Origin: Bacteroidales bacterium UBA6229
GTDB taxonomy: Bacteria > Bacteroidota > Bacteroidia > Bacteroidales > F082
DNA: 64,000 bases
Assembly: GCA_002440975.1 (NCBI GenBank)
Contig: DJWN01000021.1
Coordinates: 1 to 64,000, forward strand
Direction of reading: 5' to 3'
The notes under the pieces were generated by a model, which searched no databases, had not been told where the DNA came from, and saw only the letters and a list, made by a program, of their open reading frames with translations. A program made the translations under genes and the position numbers. This document shows, piece after piece, positions 1 to 7,226 of the stretch. The stretch's first letter is position 1. The number at the start of each line of letters is the position of its first letter.

Positions 1-48
1 GACCCTCTGCTTAAAAGGCAGATGCTCTACCTGCTGAGCTAACGAATC
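1..48 (-). tRNA. tRNA-Lys (anticodon TTT), 5' part only
   Basis: Read on the minus strand, the 48 visible bases fold as the first half of a tRNA: a 7-base acceptor strand (GATTCGT), a D arm with GCTC/GAGC stem, an anticodon stem TCTGC/GCAGA and the loop CTTTTAA, giving anticodon TTT (lysine). The T arm and 3' acceptor strand lie off the left edge of the window. A Bacteroidota-type promoter sits just upstream at 69-98. Confidence 0.93.
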
Positions 49-68
49 AGCGTTTTGTTTTGGAGGTG

Positions 69-98
69 CAAAAGTATAAAAAAAACCTTTAAACCAAA
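69..98 (-). promoter_or_regulatory. promoter of tRNA-Lys
   Basis: On the minus strand a TACTTTTG box (69-76) fits the Bacteroidota -7 consensus TAnnTTTG, and a TTTG (95-98) lies 18 bases upstream in the -33 position. The predicted start is about 14 bases before the tRNA 5' end. The same box layout precedes the SRP RNA gene. Confidence 0.7.
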
Positions 99-121
99 GG
101 ATTTCATGATTTTTTTTCGAC

Positions 122-739
122 TTATTGTAACACACCTTTCCCTTCCCGAATAATAAGTAATTCATTACCAGTACAATCAACTATTGTGCTGGGTTGATTT
201 CCACCAAAACCACCATCAATCACTATATCCACCTTATCTTTGAATTTCTCATGAATTATCTCGGGATCAGTCGTATATTCCAAAATCTTATCGTCGTCTA
301 AAATACTGGTGGTAGCTACAGGATGGCCAAGTTCCTCAACAATTGTGGAAATGATATTCTCATCTGGTATCCTGATGCCTATCGTCTTTTTCTTATTCTG
401 AAAAATTTTTGGCACACTATTGTTAGCATTTAATATGAAAGTGAAAGGTCCGGGTAAATTTCTCCTCATCAGTTTATAAACCTCATTTTCAATAGGTTTG
501 GTAAATTCCGAGAGCATACTTAGGTTATGAAATATAAAAGAGAAATTGGCTTTTTCTTTCTTTATTCCTTTGAGTTGAGCTACTTTATCAAGGGCTTTGG
601 GTTTATGGATACTACTGCCCAATCCATAAACAGTATCTGTCGGAAAAATTACCAGTCCTCCATCATTCAGACATTCGATGACTGTCTTAATATGTCTTGG
701 AGCTGGATTTTCAGGATAAATTTTTAGTAACATAAACAT
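122..739 (-). CDS. L-threonylcarbamoyladenylate synthase family protein (TsaC/YciO/Sua5 type)
   Basis: This 205-residue protein has the YrdC/Sua5 fold signature: PTDTVYGLG at residues 33-41 and a basic KGIKKEKA stretch near 57-64, the region that contacts ATP and threonine in this family. Family members condense threonine, bicarbonate and ATP to threonylcarbamoyl-AMP, the first step of t6A37 modification of ANN-decoding tRNAs; YciO-like members have related but less certain roles. There is no Sua5 C-terminal domain, so it is the short form. An internal methionine at residue 3 (733) is an equally plausible start. It stands alone between tRNA-Lys and the SRP RNA gene. The exact TsaC versus YciO assignment is uncertain. 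Confidence 0.85.
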   Translation of the reverse strand: MFMLLKIYPENPAPRHIKTVIECLNDGGLVIFPTDTVYGLGSSIHKPKALDKVAQLKGIKKEKANFSFIFHNLSMLSEFTKPIENEVYKLMRRNLPGPFTFILNANNSVPKIFQNKKKTIGIRIPDENIISTIVEELGHPVATTSILDDDKILEYTTDPEIIHEKFKDKVDIVIDGGFGGNQPSTIVDCTGNELLIIREGKGVLQ

Positions 740-814
740 GAAGATTAGAACATGCTAAATTAAACTAATTTGGGCAAAGCAATTGAGAGGTTTTCAGAAA
801 AAAGTAATAAAAAA

Positions 815-913
815 TGGGTAAGCTACTTATATCGCACCGCTCAACCATCTACCCTTGCTTCCTTCCGGACCTGGGGGAATTCAACAGGAGCTGGTCGTAT
901 AAGACTTACCCGC
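815..913 (-). ncRNA. ffs: signal recognition particle RNA, small bacterial (4.5S) type
   Basis: The minus strand carries the conserved SRP domain IV core CAGGTCCGGAAGGAAGC (near 848-865), the GGAA-tetraloop and asymmetric-loop region bound by Ffh. The ends pair as a terminal helix: GGGTAAGTC at the 5' end (903-911) with GCTTACCC at the 3' end (816-823). The length of about 99 nt matches the small Gram-negative form without an Alu domain. The 3' end runs into a U-rich tract (800-815), consistent with intrinsic termination. It functions with Ffh and FtsY in co-translational membrane targeting. The exact ends are inferred from pairing. Confidence 0.95.
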
Positions 914-915
914 TG

Positions 916-946
916 CAAAAGTACAACCTTTTGATAAACCTACAAA
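916..946 (-). promoter_or_regulatory. promoter of SRP RNA gene
   Basis: On the minus strand TTTG (943-946) is followed after exactly 19 bases by TACTTTTG (916-923), an exact match to the TTTG-N19-TAnnTTTG pattern described for Bacteroides housekeeping sigma. Transcription would begin within a few bases of the predicted RNA 5' end at about 911-913. Confidence 0.8.
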
Positions 947-965
947 CCAAGACTTGCTTTTTTAC

Positions 966-995
966 TTGTAATTATGGCATTTTTGGCTAAATTTG
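966..995 (+). promoter_or_regulatory. probable promoter of the DUF4199/glycosyltransferase unit
   Basis: TTG (966-968) followed after 19 bases by TAAATTTG (988-995) fits the Bacteroidota -33/-7 layout. It would give an mRNA leader of roughly 80 bases before the first start codon at 1083. Confidence 0.6.
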
Positions 996-1082
996 TAAGC
1001 AATTTGATGGCATTCAAATCCTTGGACAAGGAAAAATGAAATTAACTTAAGCTGTGATTATTTCACCCGCATAATACTCCAA

Positions 1083-1610
1083 ATGCTAGGCTCAGGAAAA
1101 ACATGGTGGACAATTGTACTTACTGGTTTATTTACCGGTTTGGTACTCTTTACCGTTTATTTTCTGCTATTGCTATTAAATAGGCAAATTATTTCGTGGA
1201 TATTCGTCTTATTGTATCTAATTCCTTCATTAGGAATGATCTATGCATCTATCCGGATAAAGTATAAATACCTGGATGGTTATATAAATTTTTCTGAAAC
1301 ATTTCTGGTTTCATTACTAACAGGATTATTTTCAGCGGGGGTTTATGCAGCTTTACTTTATCTCGTTTTCACGCACTTAAATAGCAGCGAACTGAAATAC
1401 AGATCAATACAAGTCGAACAATATCTGCAAACGCAAATCGGCAATGTCTCCCTTCAGGAAATAAAAACCATGAGATCTAATATTAACCAATTATTGTCTG
1501 CATCGTTCCTTGCACTGTTTAATCTCATATTTCACAGTCTGCTGGCTGTGATTTATGCATTTATTATTGCTATTTTTGTCAAGAGAAAAAACCGTTTCAT
1601 TGAAGCCTGA
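1083..1610 (+). CDS. DUF4199 family integral membrane protein
   Basis: This 175-residue protein has four probable transmembrane helices (about 10-32, 36-57, 70-96 and 137-164), with a polar, mostly helical segment between the third and fourth. The layout matches the DUF4199 family found widely in Bacteroidota, for which I know no established function. It is the first gene of a plus-strand run in which a second DUF4199 gene and a polyprenyl-phosphate-type glycosyltransferase follow with gaps of 23 and 5 bases, so a membrane role linked to glycan assembly is possible but only inferred from position. Confidence 0.7.
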   Translation: MLGSGKTWWTIVLTGLFTGLVLFTVYFLLLLLNRQIISWIFVLLYLIPSLGMIYASIRIKYKYLDGYINFSETFLVSLLTGLFSAGVYAALLYLVFTHLNSSELKYRSIQVEQYLQTQIGNVSLQEIKTMRSNINQLLSASFLALFNLIFHSLLAVIYAFIIAIFVKRKNRFIEA

Positions 1611-1633
1611 TCATTTACATAAAACACTGAAAA

Positions 1634-2158
1634 ATGATTCCGTTTGAAAAACCAATTAAGTATGGCCTGATTACCGGCCTCATCCTTGTGGTAATATCAG
1701 TTTTGATTTACGCACTGGATCTTTCTCCCTTCAACCCAATGGTTGGATTTGCACTTGTGATCGTAAATTTTGGTCTTATCATCTTTATGATGGTCATGGC
1801 TGCTAATAAGATGCGCGATGAAGATTTAAACAAGAAAGTAACTTATTTGCAGGTGCTGATAGCCGGATTTGTTGTGGTTTTGATTGCAATGTATCTCAAC
1901 ACCATTTACACTTATCTGCAAAATGGTGTGATCGATCCGGAATACATGCCTCGAAAAGTAGATGATTTTCTGCTTTCGATTGAGGGCAAGGTGCCTGAAG
2001 AAGCAATGGAAAGCATGATAAAGGGTTTTGAGGATTCGATGAATGCTGGTAAAGCACTGGTCAAAAGTTTATGGAAATCGCCGATCATTGCACTTGTGTT
2101 GAGTGCCATTGTAAGCATTTTCATAAAGAAGGATAAAACTATTGAGCAAATCGGGTAG
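1634..2158 (+). CDS. DUF4199 family integral membrane protein (second copy)
   Basis: This 174-residue protein is predicted to have four transmembrane helices (about 11-29, 36-56, 72-93 and 146-165) and an acidic soluble loop between helices 3 and 4 (residues 100-140). It resembles the preceding protein in size and layout and fits DUF4199 better, including the short charged motif MRDEDLNKK after helix 2. It ends 5 bases before the glycosyltransferase start, so the two are almost certainly co-transcribed. Function unknown. Confidence 0.75.
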   Translation: MIPFEKPIKYGLITGLILVVISVLIYALDLSPFNPMVGFALVIVNFGLIIFMMVMAANKMRDEDLNKKVTYLQVLIAGFVVVLIAMYLNTIYTYLQNGVIDPEYMPRKVDDFLLSIEGKVPEEAMESMIKGFEDSMNAGKALVKSLWKSPIIALVLSAIVSIFIKKDKTIEQIG

Positions 2159-2163
2159 GGGAT

Positions 2164-3123
2164 ATGATAGCTGTTTCTGTAGTCGTACCATTACTAAATG
2201 AAGAAGAGTCGTTGCCGGAGCTCCATAACTGGATTCTGCAAGTGGCTGAAAAGAATCACTTGTCTTACGAATTAATTTTTGTTGATGATGGCTCAACTGA
2301 TTCCTCCTGGGAAGTTATTTGCAACTTAGCCAAAGAAAATAAAGCTGTTAAAGGCATCCGGTTCAGAAGAAATTATGGGAAATCTGCTGCTTTAAATGAG
2401 GGTTTTAAAATAGCTCAGGGTGAAGTTGTTATTACCATGGATGCTGACCTGCAGGACAGCCCTGATGAAATCCCGGAATTATACGAAATGATTGCAAACC
2501 AGGGATTTGATCTGGTATCGGGATGGAAGAAAAAACGCCACGATCCAATTACGAAAACAATCCCTTCGAAATTCTTTAATGCCACAACAAGAAAAATCTC
2601 CGGTATCAAATTGCATGACTTTAATTGCGGATTAAAGGCTTATTCGCACAATCTGGTAAAAGATCTGGAAGTACATGGAGAAATGCATCGTTACATTCCG
2701 TTGATTGCAAAATGGGAGGGATATCATACTATTGGCGAAAAAATTGTGCAACACCGCGAACGAAAATATGGTCGCACAAAATTTGGCATAAGTCGTTTTA
2801 TCAAAGGTTATCTTGATTTATTATCCATCACCTTTGTTTCCAAATTCGGAAAACGTCCGATGCATCTTTTTGGGGCTTTGGGAAGTTTGTTGTTTTTCAT
2901 CGGTTTCGTTATTGCAGGCTATCTTGCTTATGCCAAGATATTTATGGCAGCATATCGAATGACCGAAAGACCACTTTTTTATTTTGGATTGCTCGCGATG
3001 ATTTTAGGTACACAGTTGTTCCTAACAGGTTTTTTAGCAGAACTCATCTCGTTGCAAACCCGTGATAAACAATCCTATCATATCAAAGAAACTATCAATT
3101 ATAAATCAGAAAATATTATCTAA
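2164..3123 (+). CDS. family 2 glycosyltransferase, DPM1/GtrB-like (polyprenyl-phosphate sugar synthase type)
   Basis: A GT-A domain covers residues 1-225, with VVVPLLNEEESL near the N-terminus, DDGSTD at 41-46, DADLQDSP at 93-100 (the metal/nucleotide DxD motif) and HRERKYGRTKFG at 197-208, the loop typical of DPM1-like enzymes. Two transmembrane helices follow (about 235-258 and 271-293). This layout is known for enzymes that move a sugar from a nucleotide donor to undecaprenyl phosphate on the cytoplasmic face of the inner membrane. Sugar specificity cannot be read. Its stop codon overlaps the start of the epimerase gene by one base (TAATG). Confidence 0.88.
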   Translation: MIAVSVVVPLLNEEESLPELHNWILQVAEKNHLSYELIFVDDGSTDSSWEVICNLAKENKAVKGIRFRRNYGKSAALNEGFKIAQGEVVITMDADLQDSPDEIPELYEMIANQGFDLVSGWKKKRHDPITKTIPSKFFNATTRKISGIKLHDFNCGLKAYSHNLVKDLEVHGEMHRYIPLIAKWEGYHTIGEKIVQHRERKYGRTKFGISRFIKGYLDLLSITFVSKFGKRPMHLFGALGSLLFFIGFVIAGYLAYAKIFMAAYRMTERPLFYFGLLAMILGTQLFLTGFLAELISLQTRDKQSYHIKETINYKSENII

Positions 3124-4172
3124 TGAGGATTCACTTAGTATCAGGAGCTTGTGGATTTGTTGGTCGCAACATGGTAAAACGTCTATTGAAAACCACCAAG
3201 GATCATGTATTTATGGTGGATGATTTGTCTATTGGACGTCATCCTTCCGAATGGCTCGAAGATTTTGTTTCAGAGCCATTAGCAGATGCTGAAGTAATTG
3301 GCAACGAAAAAAGATTGATCTTTTGGAAAGGCGACTTTCGTAATCTGCTTTTTTATATGCGTGAAAATCCACGCTATATTCAGGAAAAGTATAATATTGA
3401 TTTTGAGCGATTTGCTGATGTATTCCACTTTGCAGCCATTGTGGGTGGAAGAATGAAAATAGAAGGCGACCCCATGATGGTAGCCCTTGATCTTTCGATT
3501 GATGCTGAATTTTTTTACTGGATCACACAACACAAGCCCGCGCGTGTGCTTTATCCCAGCTCAAGTGCAGCTTATCCGGTAAGTTTGCAAACCACCACCG
3601 ATGCCATTGCACTTTCGGAAGGAGATATTGATTTCAATAAAAACCTTGGAACTCCGGATATGACCTATGGCTGGTCGAAACTAACCGGAGAATTTTTAGC
3701 GCAGATAGCCGCCCAACACTATGGAGTGCCGGTTGTTTGCATCAGGCCATTCTCAGGATACGGCGAAGATCAGGAGTTAAGTTATCCTGTTCCGGCAATT
3801 GCTGCGCGTGCAGCAAAAAAGGAAGATCCCTTTGAAGTTTGGGGCTCCGGAAAGCAAGGCCGCGATTTTGTGCATATTGATGATGTGCTCGACTTTATCT
3901 TTTTACTTCTGGACAATGTAAAAGATGGTTCGGCCTACAACATTGGCTCCGGAAAACTTACGTCATTCCTCGAGTTGATCGATCTCTTTGCCAATATTGC
4001 CGGTTATCAGCCACAGATAAAGCCGCTGCTGGATAAACCGGTTGGCGTTCACTCGCGTTATGCTAATATGAAACTGGTGAATGAACGATTTGGTTGGAAA
4101 CCCAAAATTTCGCTTAGAGAAGGAATGACAAGGGTTTATGAAAAGCAACTTAATAACCTCAAAAAGAAATAA
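3123..4172 (+). CDS. NAD(P)-dependent nucleotide-sugar epimerase/dehydratase (extended SDR)
   Basis: This 349-residue protein opens with the Rossmann motif GACGFVG (8-14). It has an SSS cluster at 146-148 and the catalytic YGWSK (Y182, K186) of extended short-chain dehydrogenases, then the RPFSGYG and GRDFVHIDD motifs that contact the nucleotide sugar. Enzymes of this class epimerise, dehydrate or decarboxylate UDP-, GDP- or dTDP-sugars. It is translationally coupled to the preceding DPM1-like enzyme, so it may make or alter that enzyme's donor. An insertion at residues 60-97 compared with GalE-like proteins leaves the substrate open. Confidence 0.85.
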   Translation: MRIHLVSGACGFVGRNMVKRLLKTTKDHVFMVDDLSIGRHPSEWLEDFVSEPLADAEVIGNEKRLIFWKGDFRNLLFYMRENPRYIQEKYNIDFERFADVFHFAAIVGGRMKIEGDPMMVALDLSIDAEFFYWITQHKPARVLYPSSSAAYPVSLQTTTDAIALSEGDIDFNKNLGTPDMTYGWSKLTGEFLAQIAAQHYGVPVVCIRPFSGYGEDQELSYPVPAIAARAAKKEDPFEVWGSGKQGRDFVHIDDVLDFIFLLLDNVKDGSAYNIGSGKLTSFLELIDLFANIAGYQPQIKPLLDKPVGVHSRYANMKLVNERFGWKPKISLREGMTRVYEKQLNNLKKK

Positions 4173-4176
4173 ATAC

Positions 4177-4200
4177 AGGGGAGGACAACCGTCTTCCCTT
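4177..4200 (+). terminator. strong hairpin between epimerase and GT4 genes, weak terminator candidate
   Basis: Arms 4177-4186 and 4191-4200 pair over 10 bp (two G-T pairs) around the loop AACC. The downstream sequence GTTCATTTTC is T-rich but has no uninterrupted T run, so it may be a leaky terminator or an mRNA-stabilising hairpin rather than a full stop. Confidence 0.4.
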
Positions 4201-4222
4201 GTTCATTTTCAGACGAAACAGC

Positions 4223-5488
4223 ATGAAACGAATCATTTGTTTTGGTCCGGGACCGAGATTTAAAGGTGGGATTGCAAATTATAATACATCTTTAGCAAAA
4301 GCTTTTGATAAACAAGAAGATACGGAGGTTCATATCGTTAGCTGGACACAGCAGTATCCGGCCATTATTCCACGGGATTTTATTGATAGAAAAAGTCGCA
4401 AAGATCAATTGGAAGGAACAAAGATTAAAGTTCATTACCTGACAAATTATAACAATCCCATCACCTGGAGAAAAACAGTGAAAGAAGTTGCTGCGCTTAA
4501 ACCTGATCTTGTTGTGTTTCAATGGGCTATTGCGGTGCAGGGCTTGCCTTTGGGTGTTATTGCTTCCAGGCTGATCCGAAAGAAAATAAAAGTTGTTTTC
4601 GACCTGCATTTTGTGATTCAAAAGGAGGGAAGTGCACTGGATAACCGGTTTACTGCTTTTGGAATTAAATCAGCTGCTTCCTATGTGGTTCATGCCCGTC
4701 AGACAGCCGAACAGCTTCAGCAACTTTTCCCAAAAACGAGATTTGATATCCGGACGCATTTTAAAGAACTTCCTGTTGGCTCAAAGCCGGTTCTTCAGCT
4801 GTATCATCCTGTTTATGATATGTTTAAACCTGATCCAAACTTTGACAAAAACAAAGTAAAACAGGAATTGGGATTAAAAGATCATGTGTTTCTGTTTTTT
4901 GGTTTTATCAGAAAATACAAAGGTTTACATCAGGCCATTGAAGCATTTGCAAAGCTTTCGGAGCAAAGAAAAGATGTGAGTTTACTCATTGTGGGAGAGT
5001 CCTTCTGGCAAACCCTGGATACTAACAAGTGGTCGACAAGAATCAAGAATCAGTTGTTTGGAATAGCAAAATCACTGTTTCTCAGAAAGCAGGATGATGA
5101 GCGCAACTATAAGCCTCTGGAATTAATTTCAAAATACAAATTAGAAGATAAAGTAGTGATTGTTAATGAATTTGTGCCAAATGAGGAAGTGCATAAATAC
5201 TTTCAGGTCAGCGATAATCTGTTGCTATTTTATCTGACTGCAACTCCTTCGGGGGTGGAGTCAATTGGATACAACTTTAAAATGCCAATGCTGGCTACCA
5301 AAGTCGGTCATTTTGTGGATACAGTAAAAGATGGTTATAATGGTTATCTTGCTGAAAATGAAATAGCTTCAATGGTTAATATCATGGATAAAGCGATTAA
5401 AAAACCCATTCCTAGAGAAAATATTGCTGAAACAGCGAAGTTGATGAGTTGGTCAAACTATGCAGCCCAAATACGAAAATTGATCTGA
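4223..5488 (+). CDS. GT4-like glycosyltransferase (GT-B fold)
   Basis: The protein of about 421 residues begins with MKRIICFGPGP and the glycine-rich GGIANYN segment near residue 15, the acceptor-side loop of GT-B enzymes. It has the FFGFIRKYKGL region at the start of the second Rossmann domain and a SGVESIGY segment near residue 342 in the donor-site position. The start at 4223 is chosen over an upstream in-frame ATG at 4199, because the extra eight residues are not family-like and would lie beside the hairpin. It likely transfers a sugar to a lipid-linked or surface glycan. It follows the epimerase by 50 bases and ends against a minus-strand terminator. Confidence 0.8.
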   Translation: MKRIICFGPGPRFKGGIANYNTSLAKAFDKQEDTEVHIVSWTQQYPAIIPRDFIDRKSRKDQLEGTKIKVHYLTNYNNPITWRKTVKEVAALKPDLVVFQWAIAVQGLPLGVIASRLIRKKIKVVFDLHFVIQKEGSALDNRFTAFGIKSAASYVVHARQTAEQLQQLFPKTRFDIRTHFKELPVGSKPVLQLYHPVYDMFKPDPNFDKNKVKQELGLKDHVFLFFGFIRKYKGLHQAIEAFAKLSEQRKDVSLLIVGESFWQTLDTNKWSTRIKNQLFGIAKSLFLRKQDDERNYKPLELISKYKLEDKVVIVNEFVPNEEVHKYFQVSDNLLLFYLTATPSGVESIGYNFKMPMLATKVGHFVDTVKDGYNGYLAENEIASMVNIMDKAIKKPIPRENIAETAKLMSWSNYAAQIRKLI

Positions 5489-5489
5489 C

Positions 5490-5522
5490 AAAAAAACCGG
5501 CCAAGCAAATTGTTTAGCCGGT
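5490..5522 (-). terminator. intrinsic terminator of the acidic-protein gene
   Basis: On the minus strand ACCGGC (5517-5522) pairs with GCCGGT (5496-5501) around a 15-base loop and is followed directly by a run of seven T (5490-5496). It lies just past the stop of the minus-strand gene at 5545. On the plus strand there is no T run after the hairpin, so it serves only the minus strand. Confidence 0.8.
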
Positions 5523-5544
5523 AAATTCTAATTTCGTTCTAGTC

Positions 5545-5910
5545 CTAGAAATCATCATCAAAATCATCCTCGAAATCATCATCTGCCAGTTCAAAATCTT
5601 CCTCCCAGTCGAAGTTATCATCATCTAAATCAACTTCTTCCAATTCTTCAATTTCCTCTTCGTCAAACATTTCATCCTCATCGTCAAAATCATCAAATTC
5701 TATTTCATCGGCTTTGAATTTAGCTGACTTCAACTCCTTCATTACTGCCGGAGAAACATAGAACTCATCAATGTTTTCTGAGCAGAAATTCAGATACTTA
5801 GGATCTTTAACATAAACTTCTGCCAAGCTTTTACCTTCATATTTTCCGAAAGTAAAAACAGCATCCACATCATAAAATTTCATGGTAAAATTTTCAGTTT
5901 GTACTAACAT
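5545..5910 (-). CDS. small acidic protein with ExoX-C-like N-terminal motif
   Basis: The first 65 residues contain FTFGKYEGKSLAEV and a DPKYLNFC segment, resembling the short FGKYKGK...DPxYLxW module found at the C-terminus of some DnaQ/ExoX-type exonucleases and as stand-alone proteins. Residues 70-121 are almost entirely Asp and Glu with scattered Phe, a highly acidic low-complexity tail. No catalytic exonuclease domain is present. A second possible start lies at 5883 (MKFYDVD). Function unknown; the acidic tail could mimic nucleic acid or mediate protein contacts, which is a guess. It is transcribed alone, with a candidate promoter at 5961-5968 and a terminator at 5490-5522. Confidence 0.65.
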   Translation of the reverse strand: MLVQTENFTMKFYDVDAVFTFGKYEGKSLAEVYVKDPKYLNFCSENIDEFYVSPAVMKELKSAKFKADEIEFDDFDDEDEMFDEEEIEELEEVDLDDDNFDWEEDFELADDDFEDDFDDDF

Positions 5911-5960
5911 ACAGTATTTTAACGCCTTAGTTTTTGGAATAAGAAAGCTTTATTTTTTTG

Positions 5961-5968
5961 CAAACATA
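5961..5968 (-). promoter_or_regulatory. candidate -7 box for the acidic-protein gene
   Basis: The minus strand reads TATGTTTG, matching TAnnTTTG, about 50 bases before the start at 5910. No clear -33 box is seen at 19-21 bases. It lies directly after the end of the DUF486 gene. Confidence 0.45.
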
Positions 5969-6336
5969 TTATTTTTTGAAAACAAAATAGACGGCCAACA
6001 CAAGAAAAATTAAAGCAATGAAATGATTCCATCTCAGCGTTTCATTTTTAAACATGATCAGCGAAAAAAGAACAAAGACAATTAAGGTTATAACTTCTTG
6101 TATTACTTTTAATTGCATCAGATTGAACGGCCCGTTGTTGCCTGCTAACCAATTCTGTTGGCAGGAACCTGAAAAATATACTCAAAAAGTGCCAGCGACC
6201 AACTAAACAAAACGACAGCTACAAGCCCGTATTTGGTGAAAAAACTCCAGTCTTTAAACCTTAAATGGCCGTACCAGGCCAGCGTCATAAAGATGTTCGA
6301 CACCAAAAGCAAAAGGATTGTAGCTATGGATTTCAT
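5969..6336 (-). pseudogene. DUF486 (DMT-like) small membrane protein, frameshifted
   Basis: The first 63 codons (6336-6148) encode a recognisable DUF486 N-terminus: two transmembrane helices with SNIFMTLAWYGH and the hallmark QVPANRIG, then a TAG stop at 6145-6147. The rest of the family domain continues at once in another frame: GNNGPFNLMQLKVIQEV and a last two-helix hairpin ending in YFVFKK with TAA at 5969-5971. Restoring one base next to the TAG would give NRIGYAGNNGPF, the expected family sequence, and a protein of about 122 residues. This is either a one-base deletion in the genome or an assembly error. The family is a predicted four-helix small transporter without known function. Confidence 0.88.
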
Positions 6337-6440
6337 TTCAATAATTAACTGGTATTCAATATATTACCCTCGTCATTAAGACTCAGATAAATAGGCCGGC
6401 AAAGATGCATTTTTTTTCAATTCAAAGCCTAAAATAAAAC

Positions 6441-6488
6441 ACCTGTTATTCTGGAAAAAATCCTGTTGTTTGTTTTAAATTCCTGTTG
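6441..6488 (+). repeat. three CCTGTT direct repeats at 20-bp spacing
   Basis: CCTGTT occurs at 6442-6447, 6462-6467 and 6482-6487; the last two share the longer form TCCTGTTG. The identical 20-base spacing places the copies on the same face of the helix, as in a cooperative regulator-binding array. They lie about 140-185 bases upstream of the gmhA -7 box and face the start of the broken DUF486 gene. Regulatory role is inferred. Confidence 0.5.
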
Positions 6489-6626
6489 ACATGCAACCGT
6501 TTTCGAAGAAAAAATTTTCAAGAACAAAGACTTCACATTTCGATTAAACGGTTTAAAAACCAGCCATTAAAAGTCATATTAAAGCGTAATCTTTCAAAAG
6601 TGACTATGACGGCGAATTAAAAGTGT

Positions 6627-6634
6627 TATTTTTG
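6627..6634 (+). promoter_or_regulatory. candidate -7 box for gmhA
   Basis: TATTTTTG fits TAnnTTTG exactly and lies 17 bases before the ATG at 6651, giving a very short leader. No clear TTTG lies 19-21 bases upstream. Confidence 0.55.
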
Positions 6635-6650
6635 TTCCAAAATTCCAAAG

Positions 6651-7226
6651 ATGCATATGCAGAATATCATAAAGGCATCCATTGACCTGAAACAACTTAT
6701 ACTCAATGACTTATCACTACAACATCGCCTCGAAAAAGCTATTGGCCTGTGTGTAGCAAGTTTGAAGAACGATGGAAAAGTACTTTTCTGTGGTAATGGC
6801 GGAAGTGCTGCCGATGCACAACATCTGGCTGCCGAACTTTCAGGAAGGTACTATTACGACCGACCCCCTTTGTATGCTGAAGCTTTGCACGTTAATACAA
6901 GCTATCTTACGGCTGTTGCCAATGATTACGATTTTGAAACAGTGTATAGTCGAATGGTTGAAGCCGCTGGACGCAATGAAGATGTATTAATCGCTCTAAG
7001 TACATCAGGAAATTCTGCCAATGTGATTAAGGCTATTGAAAAAGCAAACGAGATTGGCATGAAAACCATCGCCTTCACAGGCGAAAAAGGTGGAAAAATG
7101 AGAGAGCTCGTGCATGTTCTGCTAAATGTTCCATCCACTGATACACCACGCATTCAGGAAGGACATATCTTGCTTGGTCACATACTTTGTCAATTCGTTG
7201 AAGAACAAATATTTCCGAAGACTTAA
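6651..7226 (+). CDS. gmhA: D-sedoheptulose 7-phosphate isomerase
   Basis: This 191-residue SIS-domain protein has CGNGGSAADAQHLAAEL at 47-63 and STSGNS at 117-122, diagnostic of GmhA. The expected catalytic pair is present as E62 and H172 (in QEGHILLGH). It converts sedoheptulose 7-phosphate to D-glycero-D-manno-heptose 7-phosphate in the cytoplasm, the first step of heptose synthesis for LPS core or glycoprotein glycans. Its stop overlaps the gmhB start by one base (TAATG). A second start at 6657 (MQN) is possible. No heptose kinase/adenylyltransferase gene (hldE or hddA/hddC) is seen in the window. Confidence 0.95.
   Translation: MHMQNIIKASIDLKQLILNDLSLQHRLEKAIGLCVASLKNDGKVLFCGNGGSAADAQHLAAELSGRYYYDRPPLYAEALHVNTSYLTAVANDYDFETVYSRMVEAAGRNEDVLIALSTSGNSANVIKAIEKANEIGMKTIAFTGEKGGKMRELVHVLLNVPSTDTPRIQEGHILLGHILCQFVEEQIFPKT

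Larger units (their letters stand above)
6337..6650. other. 314-base intergenic region between divergent DUF486 and gmhA genes
   Basis: No open reading frame or structured RNA was recognised. It holds three CCTGTT direct repeats spaced exactly 20 bases apart (6442, 6462, 6482) and a TAnnTTTG promoter box near its right end. AT-rich tracts fill the rest. Confidence 0.7.
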
